From positions 144,587 to 208,586 of the forward strand of contig QNGE01000771.1 in the NCBI GenBank assembly GCA_008508345.1: a DNA stretch of 64,000 bases, given 5' to 3'. Position 1 is the first letter of the stretch, and every line of letters starts with the position of its first letter. The notes below the pieces were generated by a model. The model made no database searches. It saw only the letters and a list, made by a program, of their open reading frames with translations, and had not been told where the DNA came from. This stretch comes from Paragonimus westermani (lineage: Eukaryota; Platyhelminthes; Trematoda; Plagiorchiida; Troglotrematidae). Positions 1 through 13,100 of this stretch are shown here, one piece after another. A program made the position numbers and the translations under genes.

Positions 1-3000
1 TGACAAACAGCAAATCTGGAGAGCCGGAGAGAAGCTGGTCACGGAATTGATATATCCCGCCGGCAGTTCCCAGGGCAGTAAACTCTTGAAGATATCTGAG
101 TAATCAGAGAAAGGAAAACAACACGTTGTAGCCAAAACAGAAAACACGTGCAAGAATGAGCGAGGAAAAAATTGGACGCACACCAGGTAAGACAGTTATC
201 CACACAAAACAGTAGACAAATAAGAGCTACCGCAACGGGGACAAACCCATGCGGTCTGCGTTAAATCAACTTGCAATGAGAATAAACAATTTCATCCGAT
301 CACTAGGCGGGAAAAACGAAAGCATGAAGAAAAAAGCTGTGCAATCTTGATGTACACTTGTGACTGTGTGACTACCACAAAGGTTGGTTGTCGTTCAACC
401 AAGGAGTGAATAGCACGCAAGCCTGGCTGTTGTAAGGTGTGAAACGGAAAGCTGTATACAGTTTCAACATGTGTGGCAAAGCCGGAGGCTCAGGTGAACG
501 CAAAGTGTATTATCGTATGAATGAATGAGTGCTTAGCCTCAAGGTGATGATTTGCGCGCTTAGGCGTGGTCTTTGTGATAATTCAAAATGGTTTTCACTT
601 GTTCAGAGGAGGTGTTTTGTGAGGTGCTCGACAAGCACCATACAACAACGCTGTGGTGAGACAAGTGATCACAAAGAAAAACGAAGCTAACCTGTTGGAC
701 AATATGCGACAATATTACAAGTTAGTAAAGGACAAACAAGCAGATAGTGCTTTATCACAACAAACACCCACGACCACAAACCTTACCTAATTAGAGAACA
801 TGTGCATAAACGGTCACGCCCAAGACTAGACGCTAAGATTAGTGCACGTGACATAACTGTGAGAATCTAAGCTGACGATGACGTTGGTCTTGGTGGATCA
901 AATTTGACACGTTACACAGTATGGGGTGAACAGACACAAAGATCGACATTGTACACAAGTTAGAGGTAGGACGGATTGTTTCTCTGAGGCAGCAATTAGT
1001 CACACCAAAAAATACATCCTGAGATGGAAACCTCCCCCTGGCACTCAACGTACGTAATCGTATCAACAAAACCAGTGTAATCAAACTAAACCTTTTAATG
1101 TGCACATACAATCAAAGTTAATCTTCAGTGCTATTTCCCTAAATACGAACGAGATTCTGAGAACAATAATAAAGAAACAACAGTCTTGCTGCGACCGACA
1201 GGCATAGCCTCACGAGACGAGTTTCCGCATATCATTCATCACCCTGTACCAAAATGACAAGCGGACGGTACGTACTATAGATCGTTCAATGGCAGCTCCG
1301 CCCGACTCACAGTCACATCATCGTGGATGCAAACTCTATTTACTCCGACTGCCTGTTTACAGTTGGACAGCCGGATAATATCCAGATATGAGACTCAGTC
1401 TACCATATGTTAGTGAACGCCTTGTAGTGAGAACCTAAATCTAAATTCCAGTGAACAGCAACTCAAAAGCTAAGACTATCTCATAGTCTTTCAGAAGTAG
1501 ACCAAAGGTTCAAACGTCGAAGTTACTTCAATCGGTTTGAACACCCAGCATACTAATTCTGCTCTGACAGAGAAGAGGATGATACGCTCAGTATCCAAAC
1601 ACAACAAGAAAAACGGTGGGACAGGGCGACAAACATGCATCCCAGATTGTCTACGTCTCGAACATTTCAGTAAAAAAATTGAGGCGTCCAACGAGGATCG
1701 TCCTACGCTGCTCAGTTGTGGGCATAAACCGCACATTATATTCGTTTACAGCTAATACTACCAGGTTAGAGAAAACTAAGATTTAGGGTCACTGTCTGGA
1801 CCTACATATCACGTTCCTTTCGTGTTCCGAATGCTTTTGACAGTTGCTCAGAAGGCATGCGAACCTGAATATACTACATAGCTCGGTGTCATGCCATCGA
1901 AGGTGTAACGAACGCCGTCCGGGCAGTACTAACGAACAGATTGCCACTCGGGCCAGTGGGTGGGGCAGTTCAACTTCACTGAACAGGTCGCCAAGTCGAC
2001 GATTGGGGAATGTTCTTTTGCGTGGGGATTAGCCGTAAAATAAGCGAGGTTCTCCCGGTGAATAAGCAGCCGCGGATAATTAGTGGTAGTACTGCCATCG
2101 CGTGATGAATTCACTTTTGACAACTTGATATCTTATGAAATATCATATAAGATCTTTGGTGGCACTGCTACATGGTGTATATTGCTCATCTACAAAAAGG
2201 TTTCAGTCTCCAACGGGAACAGTATATCGTCGGTTTGACATGCTGTCTACGAGAAATCTCCGAAAAAGACGTATGAATCACCTCGGTGATCACCGGCCTT
2301 ACCAAGTACGCAGTGTGCCGGGTACCTTGATTGAGTGGACTCATTCGAAGGGCGTACCAACCAATTTAGTCACCAGCGCCCAGCAACAGAAGGGATGTGT
2401 CACAATAGCCCTGTCGGTCTTGGACTCCTTGGCTGCACAGACTACATCGGATCTGAATTCGTTAGTCACACCTTGAATTGTTGCGCTGCCTCTGTCGCAA
2501 CCTCCTACAGGATACATCGGACATCTCAAATGGGTAGATTCCATCTGAAGGGGGTACGGACAGAAACAACTGGATTTTAATGGTCTGTTTCTTTTGAACC
2601 AAAGAGAGCTGGTGGAGCCTCTCCAGATGAACCCCAACATCGATCCGGGCAACTGAGAAGTCTCCTCCACACAGCTTGTGGCGTGCTTGCCACTTCTTGT
2701 GGCGACTGCATATTACACATATTGAATACACATAATATATACCACGTGTCATATTGAATATAAGCTTGAACGGAAGTTGTGGCGGTTAGGAAGGTGCCTG
2801 TGGAGAAATACTCTCGAAGGAGCAGAAAAGCTGGTGAATAAATGTTGCTGTAACGCCGGCAAACTTTTTAATGGGCGGTGCTCGATTCAACTTGGTCTTG
2901 GACACTAGGAAGACCTCCTAGAAATAGAGCAAATCAATCACATTGTACGTTCTTCTGACGAACGTTAAGCGACGCACGAACGCAAACGAATTGAGGTTTG

Positions 3001-3400
3001 TTCTTGAAATTGATTATATTACTTATGTCAATAGTACCACGTTTCTAGCGACTTGATTCGGTCCTGATATTTGGCGTCGTTGGTTATACGTGCGCCACTC
3101 AACGTTCGTCGGAAGTACGTACACACATGGTTCCACAAAGACCGTGAAGTTAACGTGACGGAACAATGCAAAGAGAAGAGGTTTTGTTTTGGAAATCTCA
3201 ATTCACGCCTGCCTCAACTGTGGACAGACAGACAGACAGTGAGATTACGAAACAAACGTGCCGACAAGACGAGTTAAATATTTGGAAAAACAGTTCACCG
3301 AAGGTGAACCTAAACTTACATCGGATAGGAACCCAGTAGATAATTGTCGGGATCTAACAGCCTTTTATCGAAAGACAGAGCATCTCTGGAACCCAACCTG
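1..3400. other. No recognised gene (left edge)
   Basis: Only short open frames with no recognisable protein similarity are present on either strand. A short GACA run (four units) lies near 3228-3240. The missing downstream exons of the minus-strand GMPPA gene could in principle lie anywhere from here to 17.2 kb, but no GMPPA motif was seen. Confidence 0.4.
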
Positions 3401-5690
3401 TTAAAAAGTTACAAAGCCCTAGGTCCAAAGGCGTCGATACAACCCTAAGAGGGAGTTCCTGGTAACTTCGAGACCGAATCTCGTGATCAAGCTGGAATGA
3501 GAATAACAGGGAAGAGCAATGTTTGCTTGGTTGGATCCCAGCAAACAGCCGTTTGTTAACTGCTAGATTCTAGTCTTCCAACGCAAGTCAGAAAAACGCT
3601 GCATATTCATTACAACGGCGTACGCTCCAAAGATGTTATCAAAGGTGCATTCTACGACGCGCTCACTGATCTTCTGAAGCAGGTTAAACACCGACATCGT
3701 CATACTGACACGCAAATTTAATCCTCAGCTTGGTCGTCTTTCTCTAGAATAAAAGCAGCCGGGAGGTATGTTTGGAGCCCGGGTAAAACGCACCGACGGT
3801 CTCCATATTCCCCGTGCCGCATTTCAACACAGAAAGGAGCAGTATGTTACATGAAGGTCACATTGTTCCTCTCAGTCCTGGACAAAACTTTATCATACAA
3901 CAGTCAGTTACAGGTGGTCCCACTCTGTCAAACACTAATGAGCATATGGAAACAGCCACCTGGACTCGGGCCACGCTGTTGTGCGTGCTCGTTTTGTTTT
4001 GTCATTTCCCCAGAGGTCATGCACTCAGTAAATTCAGATAATTAACTGACATTCGAGCAAGGGAAGTGCAAAGAACAATAGTAGCTATGAAAACTTGCTG
4101 AGGTGTGTTCCAGAAGAGGTCCTAAGTTGCGACAGAACTGCGTTTCTATCATGCCAGCAAACCTCAAGAACAAGCGTCGCACAGCTCCATCCAGCATTAG
4201 ATAATACGACGACCGCCGAGAACACGAACGTAAACTAATTAAAAGCTTGCGCAATGACCATGAGCACTACTCGGTCAAACAACAAAAAAGGATGGAACAG
4301 GACATTTTATTTAGGGAGAGCAGAAAGCATTTCTCCCTGATTCGTGCTTGTACTGGCAGTCGAGTCAGTGTACGTGGGACCATATGTGAAAAGGATGGTC
4401 CACTTATCACCAGCCAATCGCGCCGAGTTGACAGGTGGACTAGACATTTCCGGAAAAAGTACACCTGGCCTCAATAAGACAACGTAGACAGCAGCATCCG
4501 AAGGGTCAATTACTGTTAGGATGCCACAATTAACCCAAAAATGTTGTTTTTCTTTTTTTTTCACTACTGTATGAGCATCCACTACTGTATTAGCCTCTGC
4601 TTGAACATTATAAATACGGTGGGGTTTTCCAGTGTATTCGAACACGTTTGGATGAGATCAAATATACCCTTGGCTGAAGGTTCCTTGTCTTCCTATCTTC
4701 TTCATTTGCGATAGTTCGGGCGTCGTCGTATAGTCCGTGATAACGCAGATCGTTAGTGCAACCGTCGTAGTTAAGCCGGGTTATCGTGAACGCTGGGCGT
4801 TAGTGATTTTGCATCAATTGTCAATCCACGCGATTCATAAGTTACTGCGTTCCAGACGACTCTGCGTCGGATCTGGAGCTTAAGTTATCGAAGAGTAACA
4901 AGGCTCCCGGACACCTCCTCTATCCATTTCTTTCGAAGGAGAGTGAGGAAAGGCTGATATCAGAACAGATGAAACTCCTCTGGACAATTTGGGAGACTGA
5001 AGAGGTACCTTGTGATTGGTGCCTATCAACAGTATTTCCCGTTTTTCAAAGTGTAGCCCTTAGTTTACGTGACGATCACAGAGACATTAGTCTAGCGTCT
5101 GTTGCGTCCAAGTTACTCACCGGTTTCATTTTACTTAGGCTCACAAAGTCCACAGAAAGTCAGATACGTGAGGAAATGAGAGGATTCCAGCTCGATCTAG
5201 GCTGCATTGATCACATTCTCACCTTCCGACAAATTTTAGGGCATCGGTCATCGTACAGGCAGCCCACAATAGTGACCTTTTAAAATTAAGGATTGCTTTC
5301 GATTCGGCTGCTCGTACCGTCCTCTGAAACTGTTTTCTTCGCAAAGGAGTACCCCGAAAATATATAAATCTGTTGAGATCAATGCATGCCCACCATGCAA
5401 GGAGGGTAGGGGTTTAGGGACAACCGTTTCTGATGTTTATCATTTCTAGAGTGTCCCGCTTCTCTTTTCATATACAATTTATCGTGGAAGACGTGCTGGA
5501 AGGTGCGCTCAAAAAATTCGATGACCGTAGTGTTGAGCTTTTTTCAGCCGCGAGGTTGAACGACATGGGGATGACACTGTTTTACTCGGTCCGTCTACCG
5601 TAGGCGTGCAGACCACGCTGAACAAACTGAATGACTAGGCTGGTTCGTGTGAAATGCGCTTCACATTTTCAAAGGCATCATTCTCACAAA
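3400..5690 (+). mobile_element. Degraded RTE-like non-LTR retrotransposon, subfamily A
   Basis: This is a decayed copy of the LINE at 42.86-45.4 kb. The endonuclease remnant (about 3600-3990) matches 42868-43260. The linker (4080-4450) matches 43430-43790 and still encodes 'FSLIR' and 'SQSRR'. The RT (4850-5690) includes an open stretch at 4969-5283 reading 'IWETEEVPCDW', 'SVASKLLTG' and 'SQIREE', equivalent to the same motifs in the better copy. Frameshifts and stops are frequent and the YADD region is destroyed. The copy keeps about 400 bp between linker and RT (4450-4850), longer than at 43.8 kb, so that copy has lost sequence here, this one has gained some, or both. It stops near 5690, exactly where repeat R1 begins. 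Both the family assignment and the decay are seen directly; the clade name RTE is tentative. Confidence 0.8.
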
Positions 5691-6112
5691 CAGCAATACG
5701 TCAGTGTGAACCACTGGCGCCTAAGTGTCACCCGAACATGAAAAAAGCAAACCCCAGAGAAAAGAAAAGAAAACCGGGAGGGAAGGAAGGAACCTAACTA
5801 GTAAACACAGCAACGCCGATATTCAAAGATCCAACATCAAGGTGTCGACACATTGAAGAAAAACCGCCGAGCCAAGAGTGAAAGTAACGCGTCGTCAGTA
5901 GAGCAGCTCCCTTACGGCTTTCACTGCCCCGAATCATTGAATGCACTCACTTCACGGAATACTCGGCCAAACAACTGCAACATTCACGCCACTGAGCCCA
6001 ATCAGCCGTCATCTCACCTAAAGCATTCAGCCACCGACTCTGGGAGTCGCCAGGTCCCCAGCCACGGAGACGAACCGGACCTACAATGACCATTCCATTC
6101 GTGAGCAATTTC
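5690..6112 (+). repeat. Dispersed repeat R1, copy 1
   Basis: About 420 bp are collinear with 13810-14235 and partly with the reverse complement of 48930-49220. Shared landmarks in order are 'acagcaatac', a purine-rich tract ending in 'ggaacctaact', 'atcaaggtgtc', 'attcacgccactgagccc', 'cagccaccgactctg' and a terminal 'gtgagcaattt'. No coding potential is conserved: the 78-codon frame at 5853-6089 is not kept in the other copies. It begins where the LINE fragment at 3.4-5.69 kb ends, so it either interrupts that element or truncated it. It could be a SINE, a MITE-like element or an untranslated part of a larger transposon; no terminal inverted repeat or poly-A tail was identified. Confidence 0.7.
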
Positions 6113-6129
6113 AACTCTACGCCAGTTCG

Positions 6130-7720
6130 TCATCTGTCCACCTCGCGTCTTACACCAAATCGGCCACAGCATCAGCAAACAGTGCTCGGTATGGAAGACG
6201 AATAGCTGGCATCGTTAGTACATGACTTAGTCGTTCAAGTCTGTGTGAGGACTGAACAAAAGAACTCGTTTGACGGTCAGTGTCAAACACACGCTTTCTA
6301 ACCTCCTCGTTTCTTACTCGCTGGTGCCACCCTGTACGAGCAAGTGAACGCAGATATCGGTGGTCAAATACCTGAAGACGGTTCACGTCTTCTATCCTGA
6401 GCGGTCAACGTTTGCTGCCTATACATGCGACAGTTAAGCATCAGTGAGACATCTTTCTGCCACCAGAGGAGTTTCAGATTAGCGAATACCGTTCTAGTCC
6501 CGGAAATACGCATTTCTACTTCATTCCCTTCGCCACCACCGCCGCTGATACAGCTTTCAGACATACAAACCGGTCAACAACCTCTATGACTTTATTAGCT
6601 AACATTAAATCTACGTGATCGCAGTAATCACGCAGAACCACTTTACATTTTCAAGCTGCGAAGCACACTCCGAAGTGCTTAGCAAAACGCGAAATAACGT
6701 TTAGCGTTGCTTGTGCTGCTTGGAGGTTGTCAAACAGCAACATCTTGTGGTCGGTATAATCAATATCAGTCAGTCTTTCACCAGGTACAAGGTCCACGCC
6801 GGCATCTTGTGAGTGCAACAGACAGTTCTCCACTACTTCGCCCATGAAGGAATTAAACAAAAATGATGAAACGGAAAAGACTTGACGTACGCCACTCATG
6901 GTGCTGAAACGGTCAGACAGTTGACCGTAAACCCTAACATGAGGTGAAGTATGGGAATAAAGCGTTTAAGCGACTCTATGGGTGTAGATCAATACACCGA
7001 ATCGAATGCACCTTCATAGTCGGGAAATACGGCAATTGTTGGCAGGCGGTACACATGACGCTGCACCAGAATGTGACAAAAAGTAAAAAGGTTATCTATA
7101 CATCCCCGCCAACGGTGAAACCCGGATTGCTCTTCACCAGTGTTTGCATCCTGAGCTGCAGTGAGTCGATGAAGTATAGTGGACGCCAGAACTCCAGTAA
7201 TGACCGGGATCAGACTGATTCTCATATGGTTTCCGCAAGAGACCGTGGTACCTTTCTTGAATATGGGAACTATTACCGCGTGACCCCGGCACGGAAGGAT
7301 GGTCTCCGTCGTTCATCCAAGTCGAAACAACTGTGTCAACGCCTCTACTTATGCCTGTTCATCTTATTCGATAAGTGCTGGTATTGGGTCATCCGGACCA
7401 GCAGCCCTACTACGTTTGAGAGCCGAGATGCAATTGCGGACCTCACTCTTAGTGGGTGATTCCAAATCTACCGACCAGGATGCTAAATTACAAGTTTGTG
7501 GTGGCAGCACAGTGAAAGCAGGAGGCCAGCTACATTGACCCCAAAGTGGTCTGCCCATCGCTCTAACGTTTTGGACTTACTATGGGTTAGTGTGCCATCT
7601 GTTTCGCTGATAGCTTCACTGACAGGCGGTTGTCTGGAACCAGTGACATGGATAAGCTTGGAGAACCTGCCGATGTTTCCTGTAGCAAAAGCGGTCTCCA
7701 TTTTTCTTAGCTTCGTCTAT
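6130..7720 (-). mobile_element. Degraded RTE-like non-LTR retrotransposon, subfamily B
   Basis: Read on the minus strand from about 7700 downward, pieces occur in element order: linker with 'LERWADHFG' (7483-7701), 'SEVRNCISALKRSRAAGPDD' (7364-7558), RT finger/palm with 'GAFDSV' (6989-7225), 'MSGVRQ' and 'FLFNSF' with a corrupted YADD box 'DYTDH' (6651-6899), and the C-terminal 'NRLQVFDHRYLRSLA ... HVLTMPA' domain (6150-6386). Each piece is in a different frame, so the copy is a pseudogene. The palm region is closest to the fragment at 51.0 kb, not to the 43.7 kb copy, which defines a second subfamily. It faces the subfamily A copy at 3.4-5.69 kb with R1 between them. Confidence 0.8.
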
Positions 7721-9070
7721 CAGTTACGCTTCAGGATCAGCGTTTAGACAACGTTTAAGTTTCCTACAAATGTCTCTCCTGAACCTGTTATATGAACTGT
7801 CAGGAGGAATGTTCCGTCTGACTTGTAACAACCCAAGAGTTGTCTAGAATTCAGTGTTTGTTCAACACACGATCCAGCTGGCCGCATGCTGTCGCATGCC
7901 CGCTTCCCGAATGGCCTGTGGGATTTGAGCCCAGCAGCTATTAGGATCTCCGGAGTGGGAACCAATGAGGCAGGTTTCTCAGCTGGTTTACCGACGATAT
8001 AGTCAGTTTCTTAATGGCCAGTCGTTACTGTCGATGAGTTATTTACCCAGCGCACAGCAGCGTACCAATGCCTGGTCTGACTCCAAGCACGTGCTTCAAT
8101 AAGCACTACAGTCCTGAATAAAACCACGCCACTTATAAATACCGTCTTTGTGGTCTACCTGAGACCAGACCTGGCTCAGAGAAGCTGGGCACCAAACAGA
8201 ACATTGACGCATACGATGTATGAAGCTAGTGCTAGCTATAAAAAGCTTATGCTCAGCGTACAGCTGTAACAGTCGCCCGCCACTACCTCAGCGACGTGAC
8301 GTCATTCCAAACCTGCTACTCAAACACGATTCGGCTTTACCAAAGCGGCCGATATCGGCGTTCACATCTCCGGGCAGAACGGCTATATCAGAACTATGCG
8401 TCGACCGAAGGAGAGCGGCCTGATGCGAGTAAAAGACCCTCTTGACGCCGACAACAATTCATTCAATTGGAGTTTAAGTAGACACGATGTAAACATTCCT
8501 AAAACTTTTGCGTCTGGAACTGGCCTCATCTGAACCTGACAGCTGGAGAACACAGAGCCTACTACTAACAGGAATACAATCTACCACCACAGCTGCGACC
8601 GTAGTGGAGAGGACTATGCCTACTCCAGCCTAACCAATAGCGTCGGCCGCGGAGTCACCCGGAGTGTATAACTAGTGTATAACTAGTTTTATACATCAAC
8701 TACTGTCCTGCATTCTACTGTCTGAAATGCAGCAGATCTCGACATTCAGCGAGTCTAACGTTCGTGCGAGAGCGGCCTGCTGATCTTTCCGTTTAGAGTG
8801 CGAACTTTGTAGGCACCTATATTAATTCGCATTTTGGGTCTCAGCAAGGAACGATGGAGATCTGAGGTTGGATGGTAAGAGATGGAACTTACCTGCTGTG
8901 TTACTATGATTAGCTATATCTGCTGGGAAAGCTGCAGATTAATTACCAGAAACTGGGTTTTTGATGGCCTGAAAGCTAAGTTTGATAGAGTAATGAGGGA
9001 ACGGTTCAGTAGTGACACGTTTTCGACTATCCACCCCGTTATATGCAGCAGATGGGGCGACCCGGTTTAT
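7720..9070. other. No recognised gene
   Basis: The upper part (to about 8000) may be further 5' remnant of the minus-strand LINE, but no motif could be confirmed. A short tandem duplication of 'tgtataactag' lies near 8665-8690. Nothing else was recognised. Confidence 0.35.
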
Positions 9071-9345
9071 ACTGCGAGACGGCCGATGCAGTATAGAAAT
9101 AATGGTGTTGTAAGTAATCATGGTTATATGTGGGCTAAAATACTGCCAGGACATCCAAACATAGACAGGAGAGTGATTAGGGTTCTCGGCCGAAGCCTTT
9201 GACTCAAGAGCCTGCACCGCAAGGCAGCGGGTGGGTGGAAGTGTACCAGTACTGGTACATTTTTCAGAAGAAAAATGCCAACCTTCTTCCAACCCCCAAC
9301 CTGGAGGACCGGGAGACTGTAGTTTGTCAGATCTCTACCTAATGG
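9070..9345 (+). repeat. Dispersed repeat R3, copy 1
   Basis: This sequence aligns with the reverse complement of about 47045-47300. Shared landmarks are 'gacggc(c/t)gat', 'c(c/t)aggacatcca', a 'gcctgcaccgcaaggcag' / 'gcttgcaccacaaggtaac' block and 'aacctggagga'. Nothing suggests a protein. It abuts the 3' side of the minus-strand Penelope-like element. An 18-bp perfect palindrome lies inside it at 9242-9259. In this copy the segment matching the B-box-like motif of copy 2 is degraded. Confidence 0.55.
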
Positions 9346-10195
9346 TCTGTTTGGTAAGAGCAACTTTGTTGTTGTGGTCTCCACACCGTCCATTTTGGCT
9401 CAGTAGTTCATCGGCAGACAATCCGAAAAACATTTTTTTATTGACGGAATGATTGGAGTCGGTCAAGTGAGCAACAGTCGCGCATGAAACCGTTTTAACC
9501 ACACCATTGTTCAACCACGCAGGATGGTGTTCACGCACTCTGTCCGACAATCGTCTTGTAATACGACCAATGTATGATGCTCGATACGAGCAAACAAATG
9601 AGTACAAAAAACAACTGATTGTAGAACATGGAATTTTGTTTTTGAGTTGTGATATGAGCCTTCCTGAGATAAATTTGGCCCTGGGATCTCCCTTGAAAGG
9701 AAGACTAATAAACACGTTTATTATGCATAGAGGGTGGCTTAAGTTACAACTCTACCGCCTGCATCGCCTTCTGAACGAAACGCACTGGGTGGCCATTCTG
9801 CATGAACACTCGCAGAAGGTCTGCTTTCAAAGTGTCAGGGGTGCAGATCTTTAATACTCTACCCACCAAGCATCGTGAGGTTTAGCTTTCGATTCAGTGG
9901 AACGAAACTGTCAAAGTGAATGTATTGGCCACTCCAAGCCTGTTTTCTGTACGCATTTCGTCGGATTGAACCATTTTCTCTTCTTATTACGCCAACATGC
10001 GAAAAATTTATTTCACCAGTTGTCTGACTCCTTGGTGAATTTCATACTGCTATCAGCTGAGTTAAAAGCCGCAATAAATCTGTCCATGTTAGCATTCTCG
10101 TTGACGACGCGGAAAATATCATCAACATAGCGGTTGTAGAATGTTTCCATACTTATTGTGTTGTAATCAACCTGATGATCAAACACAGAAAACAA
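9335..10195 (-). mobile_element. Penelope-like element, RT thumb to GIY-YIG nuclease (decayed)
   Basis: On the minus strand from 10195 downward the sequence encodes an RT palm with 'YNRYVDDIF' (10013-10195), then in shifted frames a linker with 'IHFDSFVPLNRKLNLT' and 'KICTPDTLKADLLRVF' (about 9760-9960), then a GIY-YIG domain (9335-9715) with 'SYIGRITRRLSDRVREHHP'. RT followed by a C-terminal GIY-YIG endonuclease is the hallmark of Penelope-like retroelements, and the 'YIG(R)...RRLS.R..EH' pattern is the conserved nuclease core. Stops and frame changes separate the blocks, so it is inactive. The N-terminal RT part above 10.2 kb was not found, consistent with 5' truncation. Motif identity is seen in the sequence; clade within PLEs is not assigned. 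Confidence 0.85.
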
Positions 10196-10199
10196 GTCT

Positions 10200-13100
10200 T
10201 TTTCACTACCCCGTCGTTCATGAGTGGGAGTTTCTGGAAGATACTACTACCTGCCAGAGTAGTTATATACACATTGTACAAATACAGTTATAAGTTGGAA
10301 GGAATTGCCTTGAATGGTTTCAATCTAAACAATGCGTATTGGGAGAGTCTAATTTCATTCTTCCTACACAATTTCAGAATAGACCACAATCCACGTGCCA
10401 CTAAGGATACGTCAGAACGAAAGTGGACCTTGGAGCGGCGTGAATACCCGCGCATCTCCACGACATATTGGGTTAAAGTAGACGGTGTGATGACCATAAC
10501 GACAGTCACTCGTCTTACGGAGGCAAATAGTCAGAAATGTGATGAACCACAGTCTTCCGAGTAGAAGTTGTAAGAAGGCTAACACAGTTAACCGGGAAAG
10601 GTGGGGCAAATTCTATCCGATCTCAATTTATCTTCTGCCGTGCCGTGCAGGCTTTTAGTTCAAAGGATTCTGTCTAGAACCCTGATCGTTCTTCTGTCTA
10701 GGTGTGGCGGCGCTCTAGCCTACATATTGAAGTAGAAACTCCAAGCTAGTAATTCTCTGTCCTATCGGCTGTCTGGCATCATACACCGGCTCGCTCTGTC
10801 GTGGACAGCATGGCGGATAGGTGAAAGTATGTTAATACTGTCCCTTTCCCCACTACCCTTCCAGAAGGATTGTTGGACTCTTCTCAACCTCGATTTCAGT
10901 ATGTACTCTACAGATTCCACAACAGGTACAGTTAATCACTAACACTGCCCCCAGCAAACCCAACCTCTTACTACCCAGCCCCCTAATTTCCCTCATTCCT
11001 TGCTTAGGCTTCAAACACGGGTTAATGTAAGTGTACTCAGTGCATGCACCTTGAGATAGTTAAGTCAAAAGACCACTCTCACTCGAAAGCCAAACCCAGT
11101 GAAAGTTGACGACTGTTTCACTTCGGATTTCAGAATTCAATAGTCAACTGACGGCAACTGCACTATCCATACGAAACTAGTTGCCCAGTTTAATTGAATT
11201 CACGGCCGTTGCCGCCGGTCAGGCTGCAGTAGATAGTCCTCAGCACAACGGCTGTAACCACAGTGGCAGATTGGACTTCAGTCAGCAGTAAAGCGCGCCG
11301 TTTATTTGGCAGATCCTGTTAGGGGTACCTCTAGAAATCAACGCATAAAAAGATCTATTGTCTGCCTACGTCCCGACTGATTGCAGTGACGCTGTTGTCA
11401 AGGGTGCCTTTCCCTAGGTTGATATGAAATCCAGATACTACCAATTTGTTAAGAAATATGAACGAGAAAGTCAGCTGACTTAGCAATACAGTGTCGTTCA
11501 AGAAGCAGTTACAGACTAGCGTCAAACAAGTCGGATATTGGTGGGCAACCATTGTGAATGTGTTCCGCACAAAGACTGTTGTTAACCAGTATTGGTTTTA
11601 GAAATCGGGCGTTATGACAGGTCCTTCGTTAGCCGAACCAGACCTGGCGTCGAACAGGCCACAAAGCAAATAAGCACAGGTGGTGTGTTTCCATCCATGA
11701 TTGCCGTTCTTACCGGAGTAAATACTTAGAATCCGGCTGTGTTAATACGTTGTCAGTTTTTTTCTTAGTTCCACTGGGCCAGGACTTCACCGTTCACAAC
11801 AGATGGTTGCCGAAAAACTGGTCGGGTCTTCGGTAGAGAAATAACTGCCGATCTAACTCAGAATGCAAGCTAAGCAATTCTAACCTGGAAGATCCCAGTA
11901 GATACTAGGTCCAAACCCCAGACTACTCATGGAACAGAAACTACAGCGTGTGGCAGTGGTTGGCGAGTTAAATAGAAAACGGATTTAGTGCCGTCAAAAG
12001 CAGTATTACTCACAGCATTTTATGTGACATGCTGAGAAGGAATATATGTAACAGTAGGCGAAGACAGGTGGTGAGACTTAGCTTACTAAGGTTGATGGAA
12101 TGGTAATCACCTTCGCTGTGGAAAATTTTAGCAGGCTCTTTAACCCCATAAGTACATACTTAGTCTTGTTACAAGGACTGCCGAACCGTAAGACAGTGCT
12201 TATTCTGGCTAAGATACCCAAAGCCAATACCTACGATTGTTGCATGACGATCTGGGACAAAGTCGAAGAAGACAATATCGTTGACAATAACTATCAAGAA
12301 TTATCTTCATTCTTCCACACGAAAAAAGTAGAGTGGTTGGCTCAGATCAGCTGACCACCATCTTTCAATACAGCTGGAAAGAAAACGTCCGAACCGAGAG
12401 CGTGTGACACCTTAAAGAATTTGGTTTCATAGTTGCTCCGGTTTAAGGCTGGAAGTCATCGAAAACAAGTGAAAACATTACCCCTACAGCTCAGCTGAAT
12501 GAGTTAATTCAGGATCGCAAAAGTGCTCTCCAAGGCAATCAGTCAATATACTAAGCCACAACATGCTTTAACTTAGTCAGCCACCATTTACACATATTGG
12601 CGAACAGTTAGCACTTGTTGGTATATGCCTCTATTTGCGTTTGCAGGTGATTGGTTGGGTGTTCTGCGATTTTGTTCAGAGGTTCCCGCCAAGGAACTGA
12701 GTGGTCTATCAGATATTATCCACGATTACATTTAAATTGTCGGTTATGTATCAAAAACATAAACGTGTAAACATTGCGTGACAGGAAATCGAACAATAGG
12801 TTGTCCAGAAACATAATGGAATGGACAATCTTTTATTAGTGATAACGTGGCAGCTCAGGGCGGACCAGGTCACCTAAATCTAAATAATGAAAGAGACCAA
12901 TATTTGGGGTTTATGGGTCTAAATAACGAGCAACTTCAAACCATTCTCCCAAGACGCGCCACCTCCCATATAGCAAGCAAGAGGACATCCCAATTTGAAA
13001 GATCGGTAGTTTTATAAAAGCTTGTGAGATTTACAGAATTTGCACAAGATAGTTCCAAGACTATTGAGCGGATGTTTGAGGCTTTAACCTTATGCTGGAT

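Noticed and set aside
6944..7459. 171-codon plus-strand ORF
   Set aside because: Antisense shadow of the decayed subfamily B LINE, whose RT motifs are on the minus strand.
11355..11570. Minus-strand 'INLGKGTLDNSV' as a GMPPA C-terminal beta-helix exon
   Set aside because: Resemblance is limited to a GKG-type pattern; no hexapeptide repeat or splice sites support it.
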